Below are positions 1 through 8,504 of a DNA stretch of 64,000 bases, piece by piece. The position numbers and the translations under genes were made by a program. Every line of letters starts with the position of its first letter. The stretch's first letter is position 1. The stretch is from Bifidobacterium olomucense. Its GTDB lineage: Bacteria > Actinomycetota > Actinomycetes > Actinomycetales > Bifidobacteriaceae. The notes under the pieces are model-generated. The model ran no database searches, was not told the origin of the DNA, and was given only the letters and a program-made list of their open reading frames with translations. Where the stretch lies: assembly GCF_012932375.1 (NCBI RefSeq), contig NZ_JAAIIG010000012.1, positions 1 through 64,000 on the forward strand. The letters run 5' to 3'.

Positions 1-286
1 GGGCCACACGACCCACCGACGACCAGAACTGCTGGTCGACCAGCAGGCGCGAGTAGTTCTCAAGCCCCACGAACCTCGTGCCGCCGATCATCTGCTTCTT
101 GAAGAACGAAATGTAGATGGCGTACACAATCGGGATGATGAACACGAACACGAACACCACCGCGAACGGCCACATGAACTTCCACCCACGCCAATCCGCC
201 TTATGCTTATTGACGCGGGCCTGAGCCGTATGCTGTCCCGTCATGGCGGGATCCGCGCCCGTGGCACCCAATGCTTGCTCCGACAT
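1..286 (-). CDS. Sugar ABC transporter permease (MalF type), N-terminal part
   Basis: Only the first 95 codons lie in the window; the gene runs off the left edge. The ATG at 286 follows a GAGAGAGG ribosome-binding site. The product starts with a polar tail of about 33 residues, then a first membrane helix (WKFMWPFAVVFVFVFIIPIV) and the short periplasmic stretch FVGLENYSRLL that is typical of the first transmembrane segment of MalF/UgpA-type permeases. It lies 189 bases after the solute-binding protein gene on the same strand, so the two form one importer operon; the second permease is expected outside the window. The substrate cannot be read from this fragment, but the family imports oligosaccharides. 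Confidence 0.85.
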   Translation of the reverse strand, partial: MSEQALGATGADPAMTGQHTAQARVNKHKADWRGWKFMWPFAVVFVFVFIIPIVYAIYISFFKKQMIGGTRFVGLENYSRLLVDQQFWSSVGRVA

Positions 287-339
287 GTTTTGCCTCTCTC
301 TTATTACCTATCGGCTTGCTTGCCTTGTCCGGGCATGGA

Positions 340-373
340 AGGAGCGGGGACGCTGGGGAGCATCCCCGCTCCT
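340..373 (-). other. Hairpin between binding-protein and permease genes
   Basis: Perfect 11-bp arms (AGGAGCGGGGA at 340-350 and its complement at 363-373) enclose a 12-base loop. There is no U-run on the minus strand, so it looks more like an mRNA-processing or partial-attenuation hairpin than a full terminator. In ABC operons such hairpins often keep binding-protein mRNA in excess over permease mRNA. That role is inferred. Confidence 0.6.
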
Positions 374-475
374 GTTTGCCTACCTATTGATCTACCGACT
401 ACCCCTCAGTCCGTCTGCGGCGTCCGTCTCCTCTGGCAAGGAGAACCGGGAAAAGCCCGGACTGCGGCACAGCCG

Positions 476-1825
476 TTACTTGACGGTGACGGTGTAGCCC
501 TGCTGCTCACCCTGCTCGGCGAGCTTCTTGCCGTAGTTCTCCAGCGCCTGTTCCAGGGTGATGTCGCCGGAGTAAGCCTTGGAGACCTCATCGCCGTAGG
601 CGCTCTGGGCGAACGGGTTGTATGGCAGGTACTGGAACTTCTCAGTCGGGCGCTGCGCCGCCTCGGAGAGCACTTCATTCACGTTCTGCCCACCGAAGTA
701 GTCGTTGGTCTTCTTGTTGGCTTCAGTGGTCGGATCGGTGAAGGAGTCCGAGGTGAGGATCTTCTTCAGGGACGGGAAGGTGCCGGTATCGGCCATGACC
801 TGAGCGCCATCGCCGTGGGTCATGTATTCGATGAACTTGTAGGCTGCGGCCTGGTTCTTGGAAAGCTTGACCACGGCGAGTGCGGAACCACCGTCTTCGG
901 CGGAGACCTCCTTGCCTTCCTCCCATTGCGGCAGCTGAGCCACACGCCAGTTGCCAGCCTGGTCCGGGGCGCCGGTCATCAGGTTGATCGGCATCCAAGC
1001 GCCGATGGTCAGCGAGGCGATGGTGCCGTCGTTCAGCTCACGGTTCCAATCGTCGGACCAGTTCGGGGTCTTGGTATCGACGAGGTCTTCGTCGATGAGC
1101 TTCTGGACGAACTTGATGTAGCGCTGCATGCCTTCGTCCTTGGTCATGTTGATGGTGATCTTCTCACCGTCGACCTTCCAAGGCTGAGCGCCGGCCTGCC
1201 AAATCTGTGCGGTGAACGGCTGATAATCGTTGGAGGTGCCAGCCAGGTTGGTGATGTAGGAGCCGGTGGTGCGAATCTTCTTGGCGGCCTCGTAGTAGTC
1301 GTCCCAAGTCTTGATGGATTCGCCATCAACGCCGGCCTTGTCGAACACGGCCTTGTTGTAGAAGAACATTTCCGGGCCGGAATCAATCGGCAACGCGTAC
1401 GGCTTGTTGTTGTACTGGAGCTTGTTCCACGGGCCGGCAGCGAAGTCATCGGCAAGCTTGTCGGCTCCGAATTCGCTCAGGTCCACGAGGCCATCGGTGA
1501 CGGCAAACTGGGTGACGGTCGGATCTTCGAGCATCACGACGTCCGGAGCACCGTTGCCTGCGGCGATGGCGTTGGAAAGCGCGGTGGAGGTCTTCTCTGC
1601 GGTACCGGTGTTGTTGAACTTCACGGTGATGCCAGGGTTGGCCTTTTCGAACTTGGCGATGATGTCCTTCATCGAATTGCCGGAATCCCAGCCCCAGAAT
1701 ACGAGCTCAGCCTTGTCGGCATCACCCTTGTTGGCGCTGCCGTCCGAGCTGCTGCCGCAGGCTGCAATGCTGACGAGAGTGGCCACGGCAGCCGTTGCCG
1801 CGAGAACTTTCTTGATGGTACGCAT
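476..1825 (-). CDS. Extracellular sugar-binding lipoprotein of ABC importer
   Basis: A 449-residue family 1 (MalE-like) solute-binding protein. The ATG at 1825 is preferred over upstream in-frame codons because AGGAGGAG lies just before it and the product then starts with a lipoprotein signal: MRTIKK, a hydrophobic core and the lipobox SIAAC (lipidated Cys near residue 21). The mature part begins AELVFWGWDSGNSMKDIIAKF, the usual first strand and helix of the fold, and later has GGSALAVVK and a C-terminal helical tail. It captures sugar outside the membrane and hands it to the permease encoded next. The ligand is unknown. No ATPase gene is adjacent, as in other bifidobacterial sugar ABC loci that share one MsmK-type ATPase. 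The gene is controlled by the promoter/operator block at 1933-1986. Confidence 0.9.
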   Translation of the reverse strand: MRTIKKVLAATAAVATLVSIAACGSSSDGSANKGDADKAELVFWGWDSGNSMKDIIAKFEKANPGITVKFNNTGTAEKTSTALSNAIAAGNGAPDVVMLEDPTVTQFAVTDGLVDLSEFGADKLADDFAAGPWNKLQYNNKPYALPIDSGPEMFFYNKAVFDKAGVDGESIKTWDDYYEAAKKIRTTGSYITNLAGTSNDYQPFTAQIWQAGAQPWKVDGEKITINMTKDEGMQRYIKFVQKLIDEDLVDTKTPNWSDDWNRELNDGTIASLTIGAWMPINLMTGAPDQAGNWRVAQLPQWEEGKEVSAEDGGSALAVVKLSKNQAAAYKFIEYMTHGDGAQVMADTGTFPSLKKILTSDSFTDPTTEANKKTNDYFGGQNVNEVLSEAAQRPTEKFQYLPYNPFAQSAYGDEVSKAYSGDITLEQALENYGKKLAEQGEQQGYTVTVK

Positions 1826-1932
1826 GAGCGATCTCCTCCTGACTTCGAAAGCATGAAAAGCACGGAATACCACTATGCATCCGAACGCCTTACGCGCTTG
1901 CCGAAGACTCCTGTTTCCTTGGGTGTTTACTT

Positions 1933-1986
1933 TGGTACACCCGTGTACCAATACCTTTATGATACACCCGTGTACCTATTTGTCAA
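1933..1986 (-). promoter_or_regulatory. Promoter with two LacI-type palindromic operators
   Basis: On the minus strand a -35 TTGACA (1981-1986) and a -10 TATCAT (1959-1964) are 16 bases apart. One palindrome, TGATACACCCGTGTACCT (1960-1977), fills the spacer; a second and perfect one, TGGTACACCCGTGTACCA (1933-1950), covers the region just after the start site. Their centres are 27 bp apart. This is the layout of a repressor-controlled promoter for the sugar ABC operon. The cognate repressor is not obvious in this window: the two LacI genes here are associated with different operator-like sequences. Confidence 0.8.
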
Positions 1987-2271
1987 AACGCTAGAACACG
2001 CCGAGAATTCCAACAGAAAATCATCCTGCGCCCACCGACCCGCTCGTCGGCACGATACGCATGCACGCATGGCACAGGCCCGCGATGAAGCCGCATGCCA
2101 TCCAAGCAGCACACCCATCATCACACTTTCACTCACGGCGGAAGCCGCCCACGCCGCCGATGTGAACGCTCATATGGCGGAAGAATACATCGTGAAATCT
2201 TCACGCATAACCTTCCGCGGTCCTCTAATATGGACACGTTCCCCCATAGCTGTGTTGAGAGGAAGAAGCAC
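1987..2271. other. Divergent intergenic region
   Basis: The stretch between the sugar ABC promoter and the start of the MFS gene on the plus strand holds no convincing gene. A TAATAT box at 2226-2231 could be the -10 of the MFS promoter, but no good -35 is correctly spaced. A GAGAGGAAG ribosome-binding site precedes the ATG at 2272. Confidence 0.5.
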
Positions 2272-4452
2272 ATGGCGGGTCTGTCTCGTGCCACCGCGCA
2301 ACAGCGAAATCCGTTGGGTACGGCCATCCGCACCCAAGGATCAGGCAAATACACGTTCGGGCTGGCGCTCAGCGCAGGCCTTGCCGGACTGCTCTATGGC
2401 TACGACACCGTTTCCATCTCCGGTGCCATAGAATTTCTACGCGCCAAATATGGCCTGAATTCGCTGATGGAAGGACTGGTCATCTCCTCCATCATGCTCG
2501 GTGCCATCATCGGCGCGGCAACGGCCGGTTTCCTCTCCGACAAGTACGGCCGTCGCCGTCTCCTTATCATCGGCGGCGCGTTCTTCTTCATCGCCGCCAT
2601 CTGGAGCGCACTGACCTGGGGGCCAATCGACCTTATCGTGGCACGCACGGTCGGCGGCTACGGCATCGGCCTGACCGCATCGTTGGCAGTTACCTACATC
2701 ACCGAATCAGCACCGACCAATATTCGCGGTCTGCTTTCGTTCTCCTACCAGATGTTCGCCGTATGCGGCATCTTCCTCACCAACGTCATCAACTACATCA
2801 TCGCCTCGCACGGCAACAGCAGCTGGGACATCAGCAACGGCTGGCGATGGATGCTGGGACTGGGAGCGCTGCCTTCCGCCGCCTTCCTGCTGGCCATGAT
2901 CGGAGCCCCGGAAAGTCCGCGATATCTGATTCAGACAGGCAAAATCGACGAAGGATTCACGGTGCTCGAACACATTCTCGGGACCGAACGGGCACGTCTG
3001 CGTACCGACGACATCAACGCGTCAATCCAACTGGAGCGTGAGATGTCCAACGAATTCCACGACCTGTTCCGCCCCGGTCTTCGACGCGCGTTGGGCATCG
3101 GCATTTTCCTGGCGGTGTTCAACCAGCTTATCGGCATGAACGCCATCTCCTACTACGGCCCGGTGATGTTCTCGCAGATGGGATTCGGCGGTGACACAGA
3201 ATTCTTGGCTGCGGCAAGCGTCGGCGGCGTAGAACTGATGGCCACCGTGGTAGGCATGTATCTGATCGACACGTTCGGCCGCAAACGTCTTATGGAGATA
3301 GGCTCAGGCATGATGTGCATATTCGCCGCCTGCATATCCGTCTCATACCTATTGCACAGCCCTCTGCTGATGCTGGTATCCGTGATGGCGTTCACAGCCG
3401 CGTTCGCGTTTTCGATGGGCCCGATTCCCTGGATCGTCATTCCCGAATTGTTCCCCACATATCTGCGCGGCCGGGCAACAGGCCTGTGCGTGATGTTTCT
3501 GCTGTTCGCCAATTGGATGATCGCCCAGTTCACACCAATATTGATCGACGGGCTGGGAGGTGGCGTCGCATTCGCCATATTCGGTGTGCTGGATTTGGTT
3601 TGCATGCTTGGCGTCATTCTGCTGGTGCCGGAGACGATGGGACGTACGCTGGAAGATATCGAACGTTTCTGGCAACCGAAAACCGAACTGGCTTCTGCCA
3701 AGTATGCGCTGAATTCAGCTGACGCGAATATCCGCCATGCGGAGGCGACGTTGCGGCGTGTGGAAAACGAACGTATGCAGGCATTGGGCATCATGTCCGC
3801 AGCGCAACATGCGCGCGCCGTCGCCCAACAACGTGTATTCGCACTCGAAGCGGCCGAGCGTGAACGGCTCGCTGCAATACATGCAGCCGCACAGCCGACC
3901 AAGGCGACGCAGTCAGTCGCCGCGTCCGCCCAGAATCCCCAACAAGACTCACCGCAAGAAGCCGCACATGGCACCGTCAAACAGTCACGCCACCGGTTGC
4001 CGCAACCCGCTCGCACAGCTACGAGCGCCTCGCATCAGTTGGCATGCAACGCCGTACCTGTGCCGCCGAATCCTCCGCTACCCGCCCGGCCGCACGAATC
4101 CGCCGGTACCAACGACACCGACCGCACCAACCGCACCGGCCACATCAGTGACGACAGCCATGATGCCGCGATGCTCAGCGGCTCAGACGCCGAAGATGCA
4201 GCTCGCGCAGCAGTCGATACGTTGGACGAGGAGATGCCCGACGATCTTTCGGCATTGTTCAAGCGTTCTCGCACCTCACATCTCGACGCCGATGACGATC
4301 CTACCGGCGGCATACTGCTATCGCCGGCCATCGAAGCGGCGTGCGCCGCACCGGCCTATACCGAACGCTTCGAGCATGAAACCGAAGACGCCCGCGAAGC
4401 CCGTGCCATCGATGCAGCACTGGATTCGCTGGACGCCTTCATCAAAGCCTGA
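2272..4452 (+). CDS. Sugar-porter MFS transporter with very long C-terminal tail
   Basis: 726 residues from the ATG at 2272 (ribosome-binding site GAGAGGAAG). Residues about 20-465 form a 12-helix sugar/H+ symporter: YGYDTVSISGAI in helix 1, SDKYGRRRLL in the helix 2-3 loop, PESPRYLI after helix 6, NQLIGMNAISYYGP in helix 7, DTFGRKRLM, and PETMGRTLEDIE after helix 12. These are the hallmark motifs of the XylE/AraE/GLUT family. The usual family length is about 470. The remaining 260 residues are cytoplasmic: an Ala/Glu/Arg-rich heptad-like segment (ADANIRHAEATLRRVENER onward), then a Pro/Thr/Asn-rich low-complexity linker, then an acidic end. The substrate is not identifiable. The neighbour ending at 8505 is a paralogue with a shorter tail. 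Confidence 0.9.
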   Translation: MAGLSRATAQQRNPLGTAIRTQGSGKYTFGLALSAGLAGLLYGYDTVSISGAIEFLRAKYGLNSLMEGLVISSIMLGAIIGAATAGFLSDKYGRRRLLIIGGAFFFIAAIWSALTWGPIDLIVARTVGGYGIGLTASLAVTYITESAPTNIRGLLSFSYQMFAVCGIFLTNVINYIIASHGNSSWDISNGWRWMLGLGALPSAAFLLAMIGAPESPRYLIQTGKIDEGFTVLEHILGTERARLRTDDINASIQLEREMSNEFHDLFRPGLRRALGIGIFLAVFNQLIGMNAISYYGPVMFSQMGFGGDTEFLAAASVGGVELMATVVGMYLIDTFGRKRLMEIGSGMMCIFAACISVSYLLHSPLLMLVSVMAFTAAFAFSMGPIPWIVIPELFPTYLRGRATGLCVMFLLFANWMIAQFTPILIDGLGGGVAFAIFGVLDLVCMLGVILLVPETMGRTLEDIERFWQPKTELASAKYALNSADANIRHAEATLRRVENERMQALGIMSAAQHARAVAQQRVFALEAAERERLAAIHAAAQPTKATQSVAASAQNPQQDSPQEAAHGTVKQSRHRLPQPARTATSASHQLACNAVPVPPNPPLPARPHESAGTNDTDRTNRTGHISDDSHDAAMLSGSDAEDAARAAVDTLDEEMPDDLSALFKRSRTSHLDADDDPTGGILLSPAIEAACAAPAYTERFEHETEDAREARAIDAALDSLDAFIKA

Positions 4453-4492
4453 CCTGTTTCAGATAAGCCGCCTCGGAGTGGGTCAGTCTCGG

Positions 4493-7400
4493 CTACGCAT
4501 CCAGCACCAGCACCGAGTCGGCGATACGCATGGCAGACTCGCGATGCGAGACCAGTACCACCGCACTGCCGTGATCGACAGTCGTCTGACGGATCGAGCG
4601 CAGGATCATCGCCTCGTTCAAGGCATCCAAACGACTGGTCGGCTCGTCGAACAGGATAAGGTCCGCCTTACGCAGGAACACGCGGGCAAGACCGATGCGC
4701 TGGCGTTCGCCTTCCGAAAGGCGGTCGCCCAGCTCCCCCACTTGGGTGTTCAGGCCCTCAGGCAATGAGTCGATAAGATCAAGTACCGAAGCTTTGGCCA
4801 ATGCCTCGCGCAATCGAGCGTCGAGGATGTCAGGCTGGATGGATTCGATCTGTGATTGAGGCAGTGCGATCAGGAGATTGTCCCGAACCGTACCATCGAA
4901 CAGATGGGTTTCCTGGCTCATCATCGCTTGAATGCTACGCCGATGGTGGGCGTCAATATCCGGCAGCGGCGTGCCGGAAAGCGCAACCTGTCCCGATTGC
5001 GGATCCCAGTAGCGCATCAATAGCTTCAACATCGTGGACTTGCCCCGACCGGACGGTCCCTGCACGCCCAGAATGCCATGGCGGGGGACGTCAAGATTGA
5101 AGTCCGCAAGAATCGGAGCGGTACCGCTGGAAGCGCCCGGATAGGAGAACGCCACGTGGTCGAGGCGCATGCCATCGTATTCGGGGGTGGCAGTGCCGGT
5201 TTCCGCAACGGCCGGAGTCTCGTCCATAATGCCGAACAGTCGGCGTGCGGCGGCAAACGTCTGTGTGAGATTCGCCGGCAGCGCACTCAGCGCGAGCGTT
5301 GGGCCGAACGAGCTGACAAGCAGCACGAATGCGGTGACCAGTGAGGGAATGTCCATCGGATTCGCTGCGGCGAGACGCAACGCCAGAACCGTCGTGATTC
5401 CCATCAGCAGGAATACCAGCAGGCCGCCGATGCCGGCGAACCGGCCGTTGATCCTGCTGAGCCGGGCATGATCACGCCACAAAGCGCGCGTACGCTCTTC
5501 AATACCATGGGCACGCTCCTCGCCGCGGCCGAAACGGATGATCTCGTCCAAGCCGCGCATATCGTCGAGCATCACATCATCCAGTCTGCCGGCCGCGCCT
5601 CGGATGGCAGGACCGAGATTATGCACACCGGTGGCGAAGAACTTCGGTACGATGACGCCGATCGTCAGATGGCTGACGATAAGCATCAACGCCATCCACG
5701 GGTTGAGCGTGGCGATTGCGATGGTGTACACGACGGTGGTGGTCGCGGCGATGGCCACCGGGCTGATGGTGTGGGCGAAGAAGATCTCCAGCAATTCCAC
5801 ATCCGTGGTGAGCATGGCAATCAAATCGCCCTTGCCCTTGCCGGAAAGCTTGGCCGGCGCAAGGCGACGCAACGACGCGAACGTCTTGGAGCGGAAGAGT
5901 GCGAGTAGATGGAAGGCCACATTGTGATTGAGATACTGCTCCACATAGCGAGTGGCACCGCGAAGCAGCGCGCAGACGATCATGCCGGCGAGCGCTGAGC
6001 CAACGCCCATATTCCACACCGGATGGCCGGCGAGCGCGAACCCGGCCACAATGCCGAACACCGGCAGGAATGTCGCCGCAAGATGTCCGACCGAGCCGGA
6101 AACGGAGGCCGCGACCATAAGCCTTGTCAGCGGACTGGCCTCTTTGAGCAGCCGTCCGACAACCTGCCACGTGGTGAGCGTGGCGGCGTCGGCCGCTTCG
6201 TCTTCCGCAACGCCGCGATGACCACCGGATGCAGCCACGTGCCGTTGGCCGGCAGCGGCGGAATCGTCGTTCACGATGTTCTCGATATCGGCCTGCGCGG
6301 TGTACAACTCGACGTATCGTCCGTCTGCGGCCATCAGGTCTGCATGCGTTCCGTTTTCGATGGAACGACCATGTTCGAGCACCACCACCTGATCGGCTTG
6401 TTCCGCATTGGCCATGCGATGAGTGATCATGATCACCGTTTTGCCGTGAGCCGCCGCGAGCTCACGGATGGTGTCGAGAATCATCGCTTCGGATTCCACG
6501 TCCACGCTGCTGGTGGCTTCGTCGAATACGAATACCGGAGAATCGTGCAGCAGCGCACGGGCGATCGCGATACGCTGACGTTGGCCGCCGGACAGGTTCG
6601 CGGCATCCGGTTCGATGACCATATCCAGGCCGGCCGGCTGCGCATGTACGAAGTCGGCGATGCGGGCCTGTTCAAGAGCGGCCCACAGACGACCGTCTAC
6701 AGACCGGGAGCCCGAATCAACAGCGCCGGCACTCAAGGGCGACGCGGAACCGGAACCATCGCGCACTTCTCCGATCGGCAACGCCATCATCAGATTCTCG
6801 CGCAACGTACCGGCGAACAGATGACTGCGGGCACCGATCAAGGTGACCTCGCCCGCCAGCGCTTCGCCGGACAGGTCGCGGACTTCCGCACCACCCAGCG
6901 TCAGCGATCCCCGGTAACCGATCAGCGAACCGGACAGCAACGCGGCGGCAGTGGACTTGCCGGAGCCGGAAACGCCGACGATGGCGGTAAATCGGCCGGC
7001 AGGTGCGGTGAACGTCACGTCGGACAACGCTTCCGTACCGTCGTCGTACGAGAAGCCGACCGCATCGAAACGAACTTCAGGTGCCCTGCCGTCAGACGGC
7101 AACGCAGCAGTACCGTGCGCAGGTTCGGGAGCGTCAAGCAGCGCGAAGATACGCTTGGTCGAGGTCATGCCGTTCATGGCCACGTGGAAGAACGAGCCAA
7201 GCTGGCGCATCGGGATGAAGAATTCGGCGGACAGCAGGATGATGAACAGCAGGCCGGCCAGGGTGAGCGGGAAACCCGCACCGAACGGCATCAGATATTG
7301 CAAACCGTACGCCACATAGGTGAGCGGCCCATGCATGCTTGCGGCAGCCATTGCCGCAGACCATCCGCCGGCCCCGGCAGATACATGTACATGGGCGTAG

Positions 7401-8278
7401 CGCCACAATGCCACGCCGATGCCGGCTGCGGCACCACCGTATGCCACCACATCCATGGCGGTCAGGGAGCGCAGCTGAATCTGCAGCACGCGCATGGTCA
7501 TCACGCGGAACGTCTCGGCCTTCTTATCCATTTCGGCGGCGGCCCGGTCGTCCGCATCGAAGTTCTTCAGCGTTTCAAGACCCTGCAGGTTATCGAGGAA
7601 GGCGGCCCCCATGTCCGTGTAACGGCCCCAGTATTTCTTGAATGCGCGGGCCGCGGTCATGGACACCATGCCGGTGACGATGATAATCAGCGGCGCACAT
7701 AGCAGCATGGTGAGCGCGGAAGGCATGTCGATGGGCGCGATGACCGCAAACAAGGTGATCGGTGCCAGAATGGCGTAGAACAGCTGCGGCAGGAACAACT
7801 CGAAGAAACTTTGAATCTGTTCGACGCCTTCGCCGGCGGATTGGATCACGTCCGCCGTGGTCACACGAGATTTGTAAGACGGGCCAAGGGCCAACATCTT
7901 ACGGTAGAGCTTGGAGCGCAGGGCCAGCTTGACCCGTTCAGCGGCTTCCGTACCAAGTCTGGCGGCGTGCGTGGTGGCGAGATAACGCACCCCCGCGCAT
8001 ACCAGCGCGAGCAGCACGTACACCATAAGATCGCCGGCCATGGGCAGCACATGGGAGCCGGAAACGTCGGACAGCGGCGTGGAACAGGCCGCATCCGGCG
8101 CGGTGTTACCGCATTGAGACGCATCGGGCGAGGCGACGCTCAGCAGACCATGCAGCAGCATGACCAGAGACAGCATGAAACCGATGTTGGCCAACAAGCT
8201 CACCCACATCAGCGCCACTTTGCCCACTACCAGCCGTCTTATGCCCGGCGCTATCTGAAACAGACGTTTATCGAACAT
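4493..8278 (-). CDS. Fused two-half ABC exporter, CydDC-like
   Basis: 1261 residues with a complete transmembrane-plus-ATPase unit twice in one chain. The first half has about six membrane helices, then an ATPase with Walker A GVSGSGKST near residue 435, signature LSGGQRQR and Walker B VFVFDEATSSVD. The second half repeats this with GPSGRGKST, LSEGERQR and LILFDEPTSRLD. The order and motifs match CydD followed by CydC, the pair that exports cysteine/glutathione in E. coli; fused CydDC proteins are known in actinobacteria. Glu follows Asp in both Walker B motifs, so both sites look catalytic, although the second signature is LSEGE. The real cargo in a fermentative anaerobe is uncertain. Downstream (convergent) is the long-tailed MFS gene; upstream is a 140-bp inverted repeat. 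Confidence 0.85.
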   Translation of the reverse strand: MFDKRLFQIAPGIRRLVVGKVALMWVSLLANIGFMLSLVMLLHGLLSVASPDASQCGNTAPDAACSTPLSDVSGSHVLPMAGDLMVYVLLALVCAGVRYLATTHAARLGTEAAERVKLALRSKLYRKMLALGPSYKSRVTTADVIQSAGEGVEQIQSFFELFLPQLFYAILAPITLFAVIAPIDMPSALTMLLCAPLIIIVTGMVSMTAARAFKKYWGRYTDMGAAFLDNLQGLETLKNFDADDRAAAEMDKKAETFRVMTMRVLQIQLRSLTAMDVVAYGGAAAGIGVALWRYAHVHVSAGAGGWSAAMAAASMHGPLTYVAYGLQYLMPFGAGFPLTLAGLLFIILLSAEFFIPMRQLGSFFHVAMNGMTSTKRIFALLDAPEPAHGTAALPSDGRAPEVRFDAVGFSYDDGTEALSDVTFTAPAGRFTAIVGVSGSGKSTAAALLSGSLIGYRGSLTLGGAEVRDLSGEALAGEVTLIGARSHLFAGTLRENLMMALPIGEVRDGSGSASPLSAGAVDSGSRSVDGRLWAALEQARIADFVHAQPAGLDMVIEPDAANLSGGQRQRIAIARALLHDSPVFVFDEATSSVDVESEAMILDTIRELAAAHGKTVIMITHRMANAEQADQVVVLEHGRSIENGTHADLMAADGRYVELYTAQADIENIVNDDSAAAGQRHVAASGGHRGVAEDEAADAATLTTWQVVGRLLKEASPLTRLMVAASVSGSVGHLAATFLPVFGIVAGFALAGHPVWNMGVGSALAGMIVCALLRGATRYVEQYLNHNVAFHLLALFRSKTFASLRRLAPAKLSGKGKGDLIAMLTTDVELLEIFFAHTISPVAIAATTTVVYTIAIATLNPWMALMLIVSHLTIGVIVPKFFATGVHNLGPAIRGAAGRLDDVMLDDMRGLDEIIRFGRGEERAHGIEERTRALWRDHARLSRINGRFAGIGGLLVFLLMGITTVLALRLAAANPMDIPSLVTAFVLLVSSFGPTLALSALPANLTQTFAAARRLFGIMDETPAVAETGTATPEYDGMRLDHVAFSYPGASSGTAPILADFNLDVPRHGILGVQGPSGRGKSTMLKLLMRYWDPQSGQVALSGTPLPDIDAHHRRSIQAMMSQETHLFDGTVRDNLLIALPQSQIESIQPDILDARLREALAKASVLDLIDSLPEGLNTQVGELGDRLSEGERQRIGLARVFLRKADLILFDEPTSRLDALNEAMILRSIRQTTVDHGSAVVLVSHRESAMRIADSVLVLDA

Positions 8279-8300
8279 GCCCGTCGTCCCTTCTCTTGCG

Positions 8301-8440
8301 TCAAGGCTCTACCGCACCGAGATCGAATCGATAATTCGCTTTCATGCACACGGTGTACGTTCGCTTCGTATCTCTCCGTTGCGAAGAGCGAGACGAACTG
8401 TTGCGAATAATCGCTTGATCTCGGTGCGGCAGAGCCTTGA
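8301..8440. repeat. 140-bp long inverted repeat upstream of ABC exporter
   Basis: The left arm beginning TCAAGGCTCTACCGCACCGA (8301 on) pairs with the right arm ending at 8440; the first 25 bases match except one, and pairing continues with a gap to about base 39 (GATAATTCGC against GCGAATAATC). The 62-base centre has further self-complementary pieces (GTTCG/CGAAC, CTTCG/CGAAG). It lies in the 226-bp gap between two minus-strand genes and would form a very long 5' leader hairpin for the ABC exporter mRNA. No target-site duplication is visible. Confidence 0.8.
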
Positions 8441-8504
8441 CATATTCAATGGCTGCTTGTCACCGTAGCGGAAGCGACAGGCACACGCCAGACTGACGCT
8501 GCTT

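Noticed and set aside
203-2431. 742-codon open frame on the plus strand
   Set aside because: It is the antisense shadow of the sugar-binding protein gene and runs across its promoter and operators; the minus-strand gene has a signal peptide, lipobox and strong ribosome-binding site.
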